The notes: a model not told the origin generated them from the sequence alone. A DNA stretch of 64,000 bases from DAINRZ01 sp964634885 (GCA_964634885.1 CAZWLN010000015.1:1-64000), one strand, 5' to 3'; shown: positions 1-8,089, numbered from the stretch's first letter. A program made the numbers and translations.

Positions 1-18
1 CCAAGGAGGGGAAAGCCG
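1..18. repeat. Edge-truncated copy of dispersed hairpin repeat
   Basis: The first 18 bases match the right arm and following bases of the hairpin repeat at 58-166 with one difference. It is probably the tail of another copy lying mostly outside the window. Confidence 0.45.
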
Positions 19-57
19 CTCTACGCCTGCTTCTTCTTACTTTATAAACTGGAGGAG

Positions 58-166
58 TCCAACCACCCCCTGCCCCCTCCTTATCCAAGGAGGGGAAAAC
101 CGTTAAATTGATATATATCAATGTATAATGTGATATTTTTATCTCCTAACGCATTATCCCGGTTTA
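58..166. repeat. Dispersed ~109-bp intergenic repeat, left copy
   Basis: This non-coding segment recurs almost unchanged at 61578-61684 near the other end of the window. It begins with a GC-rich perfect hairpin (9-bp arms at 74-82 and 87-95, 4-nt ATCC loop) and continues into an AT-rich tail that is also conserved between copies. No ORF is conserved, so it looks like a small non-autonomous or RNA-level element. The rest of 1-306 holds no recognisable gene. Confidence 0.75.
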
Positions 167-306
167 AAGGAATGTGCCCCCAATGATATGTTTTTTATAA
201 AGTTCGGAACTTTAAGAATATTATTGCAATCAGGCCTCTTTTGTGTTATTTTTGAATGTCTGTCATAAATCAAATGTTTCAATAACTATGATGAAAGTTA
301 ACTGCT

Positions 307-873
307 ATGATCGCGAAACAAGATATGATTCACCTGCCCGACGTAACCTTAGAAGAACTGAAGGAGTCCGTTACCAATGCAGTCGAGGAGATGAACATAC
401 AAAAGATAGTGCTTTCCAGGAATCATAATTACACGGAATTCCTGCTTACTTTTCCCGAAGGCATCGGAAACGAAGCTTTCATCTTCTTGTATTGCGGTCT
501 TATGTCCGGCAATCCCGTAGCTTCCCGGAAGCTGCTGGGCTGGTTCACCGGCAGCGACGACATGACGGAACAGGATGCGCTTGAGGGAGAGTTCCGGGAC
601 TCGGACTATACCACGGATCTGAACAAAAGGATTATGATTTCGCCTATATGTGAGGATAACGATGATATGCCTCAACACGCTGTAATAGAGGACGGCAGGG
701 AAATACATTTCATGCCGACCGGATGCTTTAAAATCATTGAAAATGGCACCTTAGAATACTCAGAGCCGCACTTCGACCCTGACGATTTCAAACCGGCATT
801 TGTTGCCGACAAGAAAATCGTCGAGGAAAAGAACAAAGGATTCTTTGCGGCATTAAAAAACCTGTTCGGCTGA
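307..873 (+). CDS. Unknown 188-aa protein, copy A of a duplicated gene
   Basis: I do not recognise this family. The protein is acidic and soluble, without signal peptide or membrane segment, and ends in a basic-hydrophobic tail (KGFFAALKNLFG). It is nearly identical to the protein at 4163-4729; differences cluster in the first 45 residues, and the C-terminal two-thirds agree almost base for base. The ATG at 307 gives the same 188-residue length as copy B; no strong ribosome site is seen, and ATG 325 is an alternative. The tail is also preserved in a remnant at 5590-5636, so this is the repeated element of the accessory region. Function unknown. Confidence 0.7.
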   Translation: MIAKQDMIHLPDVTLEELKESVTNAVEEMNIQKIVLSRNHNYTEFLLTFPEGIGNEAFIFLYCGLMSGNPVASRKLLGWFTGSDDMTEQDALEGEFRDSDYTTDLNKRIMISPICEDNDDMPQHAVIEDGREIHFMPTGCFKIIENGTLEYSEPHFDPDDFKPAFVADKKIVEEKNKGFFAALKNLFG

Positions 874-1017
874 TTCGGCGGAAACGGCGCAGACCAGAGG
901 TTAAGCTCGTCGAGGGCTGAAATGAGGCTTTCGTCGGAGAGGTCGAAAGCGCTATTCAAGTATTCGTACATATTCTTCCATCAAGTTGATTTCAAAGAAG
1001 GTAAATATAGGGAAAAA
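313..1017. repeat. Long direct repeat, copy A (about 0.7 kb)
   Basis: This stretch matches 4169-4873 in the same orientation, nearly identically through the middle and with scattered changes at both ends. It contains the 188-aa gene plus about 140 bp of 3' flank that includes an antisense fragment of another gene. The two copies bracket the helicase gene and its small partner, a layout expected from segmental duplication or recombination-mediated insertion. Confidence 0.9.
882..971 (-). pseudogene. 5' fragment of a probable SAM-dependent methyltransferase (copy A)
   Basis: Read on the minus strand this gives MYEYLNSAFDLSDESLISAL followed by DELNLWSAPF. From memory, methyltransferases of Bacteroidota-type genomes start with a similar DEL-WSAPFGL segment just before the SAM-binding region. 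Here the match stops exactly after SAPF and runs into the antisense of the upstream gene, so only a fragment remains. The same fragment lies at 4738-4827, and a shorter trace at 6379-6408. The family assignment is an inference; the repeated conserved fragment is directly visible. Confidence 0.4.
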
Positions 1018-1172
1018 AGATGGAAAATATTTGTGAAATGAAAGAGAAAGCTTTAAAAATCGATGATGTAAATTTAATTCTTATAAATATTAAAATCTAA
1101 TAAAAATTTTGTTTCTAAATAAAACTGTTATTAATTTGTGTTAAGCTTTTTTAGATAATTAGGATAATTACA

Positions 1173-3749
1173 ATGAAAGTTCAGGATTATAAAGATTACG
1201 GAGAAAACCTAAAAAAATTATCAGATAAAGGTAGTGTATATAAAAAAGCAGCCGATCTTGCTAAAGCAATTGATTCTGATTTGAGAAATTTTAATAATAT
1301 AAAAGAAGTAATAAATGAGCGTAAACTAACAAACTACGGAGAAAGTAGAATTGACAATTGCTATAAGTTTCAATTAACACATGGTTGTAGGTTAATAATA
1401 ATACATAAGGAAGGAATTGTATTCAAGCGTTATATAGGCACCCATGATGATTGTGAAAAGTGGTTAGAAGCAAATCGTGGATTGACATATACAGTGAGGG
1501 ACAATCAGATTGAAGAAATACATGAAAATATATCATTCAAAAGTTCATTTCCTTTACGTAACGAATCTGATTACACACAAGGCTCATTATTGAAAAAGAT
1601 TAGTGAACGCCATTATAAACAATTATTTAGGGATTTACCAGGAGATATAACGCCTTCACTAATGAAACTAGAATCAAAATTTGATGAAGATGAATTATTA
1701 CATATCTTACAGGAGTTGGATGAAAAATATGAAAAGCAGCGATGTGCAATAATTGATGTCTTTGACGCTTTAAGATGCAGTGATTTTTCAGAAGCTATAA
1801 AGAGATTAGAATTATATAATGGCGATAGGAAAAAAATTGAAGATTTGAATATTCATGAAATTAATAACATTCAGAGTGGAGATGAATACATTGAATTTAC
1901 TATTGATAACGAAGAATTGAAACAGAAATTTCTATCAAGAGATTTTAAAAACTGGATGCTATTTTTACATCCAGAACAAAAAAAATTAGCAGAAAGGGAT
2001 TTCAACGGTACTGCAAGATTATTAGGAATATCGGGTTCTGGAAAAACAACAATAATAATTCATCGAGCTTTTTATTTATCAAAGAAGTATCCTGAAGAAA
2101 AAATTCTGATTGTAACATTAAATAAGGCATTAGCATCTTTAATTACAGAATTATTATCATCATTATGCAAATTTCACAATTATCAAAACAATAATATTGT
2201 TGTGAGATCATATTGGGAATTATGTCAAGAATTATTAACGAATTTTGATCATAAGGATAAAGAAAAGTATTATAATGATTATACTTGGAAAATAAATGAA
2301 AATATAACGGAAATCTGGAAAGAATTTTATCAGTGCGAAAATAATAATGATGACGCTAAGATAATGCGTGATGTTATTATATACCTAAATCAACAAAAAG
2401 TAGATCCTTCCGAATACTTATACCAAGAAATGAATTATATTAGAAGTGCTTTTTCGGATGAAGAAGTTATAACTGATAAATATTTAAAATTAGAAAGAGA
2501 AGGTCGAGTAATTCCTTTGAATGAGGATTATAGAAATCATATCATTAAAGGATTGAATGGTTGGGAGAAAAAAATGTTTGATGTTGGAATTACTGATTAT
2601 CTTGGTTTAGTAAAAGCCCTATTTAAACATATTGATAAAATTAAACCAGTATATAGATGTATTCTAATCGATGAGATGCAGGATTTTGGTAATATAAATT
2701 TAAAAATTATTAGGAAATTAGTATCTAAAAACGACAATGACCTTTTCTTAGCTGGGGATTATTTTCAAAAAGTTTCAATTGTGTATCAAAAATTTACTGA
2801 GATTGACGGTATAGATATTGTAGGTAGGTCGTGTTATTTAAAAAAGAACTATCGTAATGCCCAACAAATTCTTGATGTAGCAAATTCAGTATTAAGTAAT
2901 TTTCGTGAAAAGATTCTAAAGAATAACAATTTGGAACCACTTGAGACAGAATATTCCAATTTTATTTCTGAGATACCCCCTAGAGTTTTAAAAGCCGATA
3001 GCTTTCTTGAAGAACTCAACCATGCTTATTATTATTCAAAAGAACAATTAGAAACTGATAAAGAGAAAAAAATTTGTATTGCTATTGCTTCAATGGATTA
3101 TTATCAAATTGAGAGTATTAGTCAAAATTTAAAACTTTGTTTTCTTGACAATAAAGCAAATTTTGACGACAATAGCATTTTTATTTCCGATTTAGAACAG
3201 ACAAAAGGCTATGAATTTGATACTGTAATTGTATTAAACTGTGTTCAGGATATATTCCCGGATATAAATTTACCAAAAGATGAATGGTATAGAGATGTCT
3301 TAAAACTATATGTTACTATGACCAGAGCAAAGCATGAATTAATATTATCTTATCATAATGAATTATCAGGTTTTATAAATGATCATATCAGTAGATTTAA
3401 TGTTTATAATTGGAATGATTATGAGAAAGGTAGTAATATCATTTCAAATGATAGAATTAGAGAAATTTCTCAAATACATAAAACTAAACAATTAAATATA
3501 AATGGTAATGAATTTATTTTATCAAAATATGCAATAGGATTGAGTGGCGATATTCAAAAAAAACTAATTAAGATAGTAACAGGAAAAAAATCAACAAATG
3601 GTAGAACCGATATTCTTACTTGGGATAATATCGACAGTTTTATTGGTGAAAAAGATGAAAAATCAATAAATAAAGCTTTTGGAAAATCTCATTATTATGA
3701 ATTCCTTGAACATATTTTAAAAAAAATTGATGTAAAAACTAAAAATTAG
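1173..3749 (+). CDS. UvrD/Rep-like SF1 helicase with RelE/ParE-like N-terminal domain
   Basis: The 858-residue protein carries the SF1A helicase motifs in order: Walker A GISGSGKTT (about residue 287), DEMQDF (about 500), GDYFQK, KNYRNAQQ, KGYEFDT and YVTMTRAKHE. Residues 1-105 resemble a RelE/ParE toxin fold, ending in CRLIIIHKEGIVFKRYIGTH and DDCEKWLEAN. ParE-helicase fusions are, to my knowledge, seen in accessory regions. The gene is strikingly AT-rich compared with the housekeeping genes and sits between two copies of a 0.7-kb repeat, which suggests horizontal acquisition. A small helical ORF follows 37 bp later. Likely an ATP-dependent DNA translocase with a defence or plasmid-stability role; the role is inferred. 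Confidence 0.85.
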   Translation: MKVQDYKDYGENLKKLSDKGSVYKKAADLAKAIDSDLRNFNNIKEVINERKLTNYGESRIDNCYKFQLTHGCRLIIIHKEGIVFKRYIGTHDDCEKWLEANRGLTYTVRDNQIEEIHENISFKSSFPLRNESDYTQGSLLKKISERHYKQLFRDLPGDITPSLMKLESKFDEDELLHILQELDEKYEKQRCAIIDVFDALRCSDFSEAIKRLELYNGDRKKIEDLNIHEINNIQSGDEYIEFTIDNEELKQKFLSRDFKNWMLFLHPEQKKLAERDFNGTARLLGISGSGKTTIIIHRAFYLSKKYPEEKILIVTLNKALASLITELLSSLCKFHNYQNNNIVVRSYWELCQELLTNFDHKDKEKYYNDYTWKINENITEIWKEFYQCENNNDDAKIMRDVIIYLNQQKVDPSEYLYQEMNYIRSAFSDEEVITDKYLKLEREGRVIPLNEDYRNHIIKGLNGWEKKMFDVGITDYLGLVKALFKHIDKIKPVYRCILIDEMQDFGNINLKIIRKLVSKNDNDLFLAGDYFQKVSIVYQKFTEIDGIDIVGRSCYLKKNYRNAQQILDVANSVLSNFREKILKNNNLEPLETEYSNFISEIPPRVLKADSFLEELNHAYYYSKEQLETDKEKKICIAIASMDYYQIESISQNLKLCFLDNKANFDDNSIFISDLEQTKGYEFDTVIVLNCVQDIFPDINLPKDEWYRDVLKLYVTMTRAKHELILSYHNELSGFINDHISRFNVYNWNDYEKGSNIISNDRIREISQIHKTKQLNINGNEFILSKYAIGLSGDIQKKLIKIVTGKKSTNGRTDILTWDNIDSFIGEKDEKSINKAFGKSHYYEFLEHILKKIDVKTKN

Positions 3750-3786
3750 AAGAAATAATTTCATTTCTTTCATACAGGAGCAAAAA

Positions 3787-3981
3787 ATGAATGCAGCTCA
3801 AAAATATAAAGAAGAAAAGTTGAAGGATGTCGTTTTTAAAAAAGCATATCTCGAGGAAAAGACCAAGCTGGAATTGGAATTCATGCTCGATGATCTTTCT
3901 GATAAGATTAAGCTGGAAAAATCATATCCTGAACTTATGAAAGAAATTAAAAAAATGAAACGGGTTTTGTCTTTAGCTTAG
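3787..3981 (+). CDS. Small helical protein, possible antitoxin-like partner of the helicase
   Basis: This 64-residue, highly charged protein is predicted helical throughout. Its middle (LKDVVFKKAYLEEKTKLELE) resembles the leader found before the helix-turn-helix of HigA/XRE antitoxins, but no HTH follows. A good ribosome site (AGGAG) lies 6 bases before the ATG. It is 37 bp downstream of the toxin-fold helicase on the same strand, so co-transcription is likely. It could neutralise the N-terminal toxin fold; this is inference from position and resemblance only. Confidence 0.55.
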   Translation: MNAAQKYKEEKLKDVVFKKAYLEEKTKLELEFMLDDLSDKIKLEKSYPELMKEIKKMKRVLSLA

Positions 3982-3985
3982 ATAA

Positions 3986-4052
3986 TTTGTCATTCGAAAC
4001 CTTTGAATGACTAATTTTGAATTAGAACGTCAATAGAGACAGGATGGGAGCC
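3986..4052. repeat. 67-bp direct repeat, first copy
   Basis: It matches 5512-5578 with scattered mismatches and shares the core GAATTAGAACGTCAA and the end TGGGAGCC. This copy lies about 110 bp before copy B of the 188-aa gene; the other lies just before the third, decayed copy. It may be part of the original upstream region of that gene family. Confidence 0.8.
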
Positions 4053-4162
4053 TCGGAACAAATATCGAGGACAGGGAAAATGATTACAAGCATAAAATCT
4101 ACTTTGTATTGAAAAATTGTATAATATTCAGTTGTCTAAATAAATATAGAAAGAATACTACA

Positions 4163-4729
4163 ATGTCCGAAAAACAAGAAATGATTCACCTGCCCGACGT
4201 AACCTTCGAAGAACTGAAGGAGTACGTTACGTTTGCAGTCGAGGAGATGAACATACAAAAGATAGTGATTTCCAGGAATAATAATTACACGGAATTCCTG
4301 CTGACTTTTCCCGAAGGCATCGGAAACGAAGCTTTCATCTTCTTGTATTGCGGTCTTATGTCCGGCAATCCCGTAGCTTCCCGGAAGCTGCTGGGCTGGT
4401 TCACCGGCAGCGACGACATGACGGAACAGGATGCGCTTGAGGGAGAGTTCCGGGACTCGGACTATACCACGGATCTGAACAAAAGGATTATGATTTCGCC
4501 TATATGTGAGGATAACGATGATATGCCTCAACACGCTGTAATAGAGGACGGCAGGGAAATACATTTCATGCCGACCGGATGCTTTAAAATCATTGAAAAT
4601 GGCACCTTAGAATACTCAGAGCCGCACTTCGACCCTGACGATTTCAAACCGGCATTTGTTGCCGACAAGAAAATCGTCGAGGAAAAGAACAAAGGATTCT
4701 TTGCGGCATTAAAAAACCTGTTCGGCTGA
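4163..4729 (+). CDS. Unknown 188-aa protein, copy B of the duplicated gene
   Basis: This is the paralogue of the gene at 307-873, same length and nearly the same sequence from residue 40 onward. Start MSEKQEMIHLPDV at ATG 4163 is chosen because it gives the same length as copy A; an in-frame ATG at 4109 would add 18 residues with no counterpart there. Changes are concentrated in the N-terminal 45 residues, for example SVTNAV versus YVTFAV. No domain is recognised. Downstream come an antisense methyltransferase fragment and a toxin-antitoxin pair. Confidence 0.7.
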   Translation: MSEKQEMIHLPDVTFEELKEYVTFAVEEMNIQKIVISRNNNYTEFLLTFPEGIGNEAFIFLYCGLMSGNPVASRKLLGWFTGSDDMTEQDALEGEFRDSDYTTDLNKRIMISPICEDNDDMPQHAVIEDGREIHFMPTGCFKIIENGTLEYSEPHFDPDDFKPAFVADKKIVEEKNKGFFAALKNLFG

Positions 4730-4873
4730 TTCGGCGGAAACGGCGCAGACCAGAGGTTAAGCTCGTCGAGGGCTGAAATGAGGCTATCGTCAGAGAGGTC
4801 GAAAGCGCTTTTCAAGTATTAGTTCATATTCTTCCATCCCATTGATTTTGAAGAAGGTAAATAGAGGGAAAAT
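4169..4873. repeat. Long direct repeat, copy B (about 0.7 kb)
   Basis: Partner of 313-1017; see that entry. The pair frames 3.2 kb carrying the toxin-fold helicase and its small neighbour, so homologous recombination between the copies could delete that cargo. Confidence 0.9.
4738..4827 (-). pseudogene. 5' fragment of a probable SAM-dependent methyltransferase (copy B)
   Basis: Same antisense fragment as at 882-971 (SAFDLSDDSLISALDELNLW then SAPF). In this copy the third codon has become TAA (ATG AAC TAA), so even the fragment is broken by a stop. This supports treating both as decayed passengers of the repeat rather than genes. Confidence 0.4.
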
Positions 4874-4948
4874 AAGCTTATATCTTGATAATGGCTGGGA
4901 AATTTATTAAGTTAGCGGGATGATAACTGTTAACTTTAGGTGGTGTTT

Positions 4949-5215
4949 ATGCCTGACACAATAATTATAACAAAAAATAGTTTTAATACGGAAAGTGATA
5001 ATTATGGAGACAAAATGCAACAGAATATAGCAATCAGCGCTGTTTACTCAGCAATAAGCTCATTACCCAAAAAGATGCAACTTCGCCTTTTGGAAAAATT
5101 CATTTCTGAAAATGGCCTTATTAATGACATCATAGATATGAGTATTGCTAAACAACGAATTTCCGAGCAGGGAACCGATTATGAAGAATTCCGAAAAACA
5201 AGAAAAAAAAGATAA
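4949..5215 (+). CDS. Putative antitoxin of a RelE/ParE-type pair
   Basis: The 88-residue acidic/basic protein sits directly upstream of a RelE/ParE-like toxin and overlaps it by 35 bp, the usual antitoxin-first order. The ATG at 4949 is preferred because AGGTGG lies 5-6 bases before it; GTG 4940 is also open. The body is predicted helical (SLPKKMQLRLLEKFISENGL) and the C-terminus is basic. I see no clear DNA-binding motif, so the role rests on position. It would bind and neutralise the toxin and probably autoregulate the pair. Confidence 0.6.
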   Translation: MPDTIIITKNSFNTESDNYGDKMQQNIAISAVYSAISSLPKKMQLRLLEKFISENGLINDIIDMSIAKQRISEQGTDYEEFRKTRKKR

Positions 5216-5474
5216 TGAATACTCAATAATCATCAATAAGTCTGCTCAGAAATTTCTAAACGAAATCGATGATAGAAATTTCGAAAGAATTGATGAAAAA
5301 ATCCTGAATTTGAAAGAAAACCCGTTTCCCAGGAATTCAAAGAAATTATTTCTATATGAATGTTATCGAATGAGAGCTGGAGATTATAGGATTCTCTACA
5401 CTGTAAATCAAGAAAAATGCGTTATCACTATATTGGACATTGATAATAGAAAGGATATTTATAAAAAGAAATAA
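5181..5474 (+). CDS. RelE/ParE-family toxin
   Basis: The 97-residue protein shows the RelE/ParE pattern: an N-terminal strand and helix (YSIIINKSAQKFLNEID), a run ending in NPFPRNSKKL, and the late strands YRMRAGDYRILYTV and CVITILDIDNRKDIY. The conserved R-GDYRILY signature is intact, so activity is plausible, either ribosome-dependent mRNA cleavage or gyrase poisoning. ATG 5181 fits the family length; the longer frame from 5145 would run back into the antitoxin. It lies between copy B and the decayed third copy of the 188-aa gene. Confidence 0.8.
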   Translation: MKNSEKQEKKDNEYSIIINKSAQKFLNEIDDRNFERIDEKILNLKENPFPRNSKKLFLYECYRMRAGDYRILYTVNQEKCVITILDIDNRKDIYKKK

Positions 5475-5511
5475 TGAGTCTTTGCCATAAGTTTAGTGCG
5501 TCTTACTTTCA

Positions 5512-5578
5512 TTTGTTATTGGAAACCTTTGAATAATTATTATTGAATTAGAACGTCAACAGAGACAGAATGGGAGCC
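5512..5578. repeat. 67-bp direct repeat, second copy
   Basis: Counterpart of 3986-4052. It ends 12 bases before the remnant of the 188-aa gene at 5590-5636, mirroring the arrangement upstream of copy B but with the intervening 600 bp missing. Confidence 0.8.
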
Positions 5579-5589
5579 AGTCACATATC

Positions 5590-5636
5590 GAAAAAAAAAG
5601 GGATTCTTAGCGAGAATTAAGAAGCTGTTCGGCTGA
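5590..5636 (+). pseudogene. C-terminal remnant of a third 188-aa gene copy
   Basis: The plus strand reads KKGFLARIKKLFG-stop here, matching the KNKGFFAALKNLFG-stop end of copies A and B, and continues with a similar GATTC after the stop. Everything upstream of the tail is gone. With the 67-bp repeat before it and a methyltransferase trace at 6379, this marks a third, eroded repeat unit. Confidence 0.7.
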
Positions 5637-5715
5637 TTCAGTGGAAATGTGAGCAGCGGTTGAATCGGCCATAATAATTGAAACGGCACAATGCTGCTCT
5701 ACCCTATTTGAAGCT

Positions 5716-6267
5716 ATGAAAAGAATAGAACTGCTACTGTTTGTCCTGCTCCTCGCCTGCTCCCGGCAGGACAGGCCTGTCGTCTCTGTTCCGGCAGACA
5801 GCCTTCAACAAAAGCTGATTCCCGGAGAAATCCGTATCAATGATGCATGCTCCTGCGACGGGACATTAGAAAACTCAATAAAAATGTCCGGAAGAGGCGG
5901 GATCTTACATCCGGTCTCTTGTCTGGGCGCTGTGGCGGGACTGAAAATCAGGGATATAATCGAAATAATTGCAGAGAAGTATCCGGTTGCTGATGTAAGC
6001 ATCTGGATTCATCAAAGCAAAGGTAAGTCGATGGTGAACGGGGCCATTTTCAGGTTCAGGTACACTGCCGACAGCGATTATTTTATTGAGATATGCCTTG
6101 ATTCGAACAGCTGGTTACCTCTGTCAGGCACAAACTGGGACTTTGATCCGAAGCTGACGATTGACCAGTTAAATATTCGATTATACAACAGACTTCTGCG
6201 GTCGGGCTTCAGCTCAGTCCGGCATTGCATCCAGGGGAAACCTGTGCTTGTGCCTGACGCGGAATGA
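5716..6267 (+). CDS. Putative lipoprotein of unknown function
   Basis: The N-terminus MKRIELLLFVLLLACSRQ is a short signal peptide with a lipobox (LLAC), so a lipid-anchored envelope protein of about 167 residues after processing is expected. Two cysteines sit close together near the mature start (ACSC) and one follows at SCLG, which could form disulfides. The rest looks like a mixed alpha/beta domain; I recognise no family. It occupies the space between the decayed repeat tail at 5590 and the methyltransferase trace at 6379, so it may be cargo of the third unit. Confidence 0.65.
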   Translation: MKRIELLLFVLLLACSRQDRPVVSVPADSLQQKLIPGEIRINDACSCDGTLENSIKMSGRGGILHPVSCLGAVAGLKIRDIIEIIAEKYPVADVSIWIHQSKGKSMVNGAIFRFRYTADSDYFIEICLDSNSWLPLSGTNWDFDPKLTIDQLNIRLYNRLLRSGFSSVRHCIQGKPVLVPDAE

Positions 6268-6378
6268 TAATGAATATTAATGGATTAGTTCTCGGCCTTC
6301 AGGATACCATCCCCCCTTTTCCGATACAAATTGCAGCCACACCCCTTAGGGAATAGGGCTGGCTTGCTTAATAGGACA

Positions 6379-6408
6379 GTGAGGCCTCCGTCGGAGAGAT
6401 CGAAGGGG
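6379..6408 (-). pseudogene. Short trace of the methyltransferase fragment
   Basis: The minus strand encodes FDLSDGGL, matching FDLSDESL in the fragments at 882 and 4738. It is the only recognisable feature in the otherwise empty, AT-rich 6268-6549 interval. Confidence 0.3.
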
Positions 6409-6549
6409 AATAGTTGCTTTTAATAATAAAAACTTCTATAATGAAAATAAATACAATATTATACCTAAAATAATATATTCAAACTTTTTAATTTTTTTTA
6501 TTATATTTGTTAACAGTATGAATTTATTTGAATATTGTTGTAGTTACAT

Positions 6550-7638
6550 ATGAATAAAATTCTTATATCTGGTTTAGCTCTAGGAATTGATTGTAATGAA
6601 TCCCTAAAATGTTCTAATTATGATATTAGTTGGTTAATTAATTATCCTTCGACTCTTTTATGGGCTGAAAAAATTCTTATTACTGAGACTATATGGAAAA
6701 TTATTAAAAATGAAGCATATAAACCAATAGGTAGTAATGAAATAAGTAAAGCAATAAAGTTAATATTCGAATATGCAGATGATAATAATTTAATTGAAAT
6801 AATAAATCCAAAAACTGTTTTTCACGACAATCTTTTAAAACACTTAGAAAATAATACTGATATCGAAATTAAGGCTCTAGCAAATGCTTATCCTGACTCG
6901 ATAAAATTAGGAATAGAAAATGTACCTGGAGGGTTTAACATCGAAAATAATCATATGTGTTATACTAGGATATTAACATATTACTATGCATTATTTTTAT
7001 CAAAGTTTTATAAAGCAAATTGCTTATTCGACAATGATTTGTTTTTATATCAGAAATATTTATTTCAACTATCTGCTAAGAGAACAAATGAAAAAAAAGA
7101 AGATTTAAAAGCATTAAATACAATATTTTCAATATATTTACCGCAACTTGAACTTTTCCCTAACTATATTATTGGAAAAGATATAAATAAGGAAAATTGT
7201 GAATCTTGCAAAGGACATAGTTTTTGTAAAGACAATTACCTTATTGATTTAGAGAACAATTTAAAGAACTATTTTATAATTAAAGAATATGATGAAATTC
7301 AACAAATTAAAGAAATTATAAATACAATAAGCAAATCAAAGTCAAAGATTAATAGCTTAAAGGATCATAAAGAAATTGTAAATAATTTTGAAATTCAGAA
7401 AAAAAGAATTCAAAAAAAATTATATTCTAGTTTCCCTAAAATTGAACGTTGGTCGAATGTTTCTATGATTATATCTATACCTATCGCATTAATTGGTCTT
7501 ATATCAAATATTAACTCCCTAACTATTTATGGTTCAATATTTGCTGGTCTTTCTTCCGTTTCTGATAAATATATTAAATTTCTTCAAAACAAGTATAGTT
7601 GGATAAATTTTCTTAATAAAAATATAATAAAAAAATGA
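6550..7638 (+). CDS. Unknown AT-rich protein with Cys cluster and C-terminal membrane hairpin
   Basis: This 362-residue protein matches no family I know. It has a large soluble N-terminal part, a possible metal site near residues 219-227 (CESCKGHSFC), a lysine-rich helical stretch (about 255-295), then two adjacent hydrophobic segments (VSMIISIPIALIGLISNI and LTIYGSIFAGLSSV) before a short tail. Base composition is far more AT-rich than surrounding core genes, as in the helicase at 1173, suggesting transfer. A DUF2513 gene follows 36 bp downstream. The architecture recalls membrane-anchored accessory or effector proteins; no function is claimed. Confidence 0.65.
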   Translation: MNKILISGLALGIDCNESLKCSNYDISWLINYPSTLLWAEKILITETIWKIIKNEAYKPIGSNEISKAIKLIFEYADDNNLIEIINPKTVFHDNLLKHLENNTDIEIKALANAYPDSIKLGIENVPGGFNIENNHMCYTRILTYYYALFLSKFYKANCLFDNDLFLYQKYLFQLSAKRTNEKKEDLKALNTIFSIYLPQLELFPNYIIGKDINKENCESCKGHSFCKDNYLIDLENNLKNYFIIKEYDEIQQIKEIINTISKSKSKINSLKDHKEIVNNFEIQKKRIQKKLYSSFPKIERWSNVSMIISIPIALIGLISNINSLTIYGSIFAGLSSVSDKYIKFLQNKYSWINFLNKNIIKK

Positions 7639-7674
7639 GAATATAAGTATCTATCATTATCAAAATGCTTATCT

Positions 7675-8064
7675 ATGAAACGAGACAAAGAACTTATACG
7701 CGCTATTCTTCTTTATGCTGAAACACAAAGGAATGGTTTTCAATTAATGTTTGATGGTAACTATGATAATGATGCCGGACCTGACTTTCCCGGATATAAA
7801 GATGGTGATCTAGCCGGCCATCTGAAACTACTTATTGATGATAATTATCTTGATGGTGTTTATAAAAATCATGGTGCAAATTTCATAATGTGGGTAAAGA
7901 TTGATTCCATCACTATGAAAGGATATGATTTTCTTGATAAAATAAGAGATCAGGGTATTTGGGCTGAAGTTAAAAAAGAGCTTGATATTGCAGGCGAAGC
8001 CTGGTCTTTTGAGATTGTATCCAAACTCGCTGTAAGAGTTTTAGCTAAGAAATTGGGATTGTAA
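7675..8064 (+). CDS. DUF2513 domain protein
   Basis: The sequence begins MKRDKELIRAILLYAE and contains GHLKLLIDDNYLDG and ITMKGYDFLDKIRDQGIW, the hallmarks of DUF2513, a small winged-helix-like family common in mobile regions. The length of 129 residues is typical. It follows the unknown membrane protein by 36 bp on the same strand and is the last gene of the accessory region before convergent core-type genes. The function of the family is not known to me; a DNA-binding role is only suggested by the fold. Confidence 0.75.
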   Translation: MKRDKELIRAILLYAETQRNGFQLMFDGNYDNDAGPDFPGYKDGDLAGHLKLLIDDNYLDGVYKNHGANFIMWVKIDSITMKGYDFLDKIRDQGIWAEVKKELDIAGEAWSFEIVSKLAVRVLAKKLGL

Positions 8065-8089
8065 CTTCTAATCCCCCCACAAACACCAC

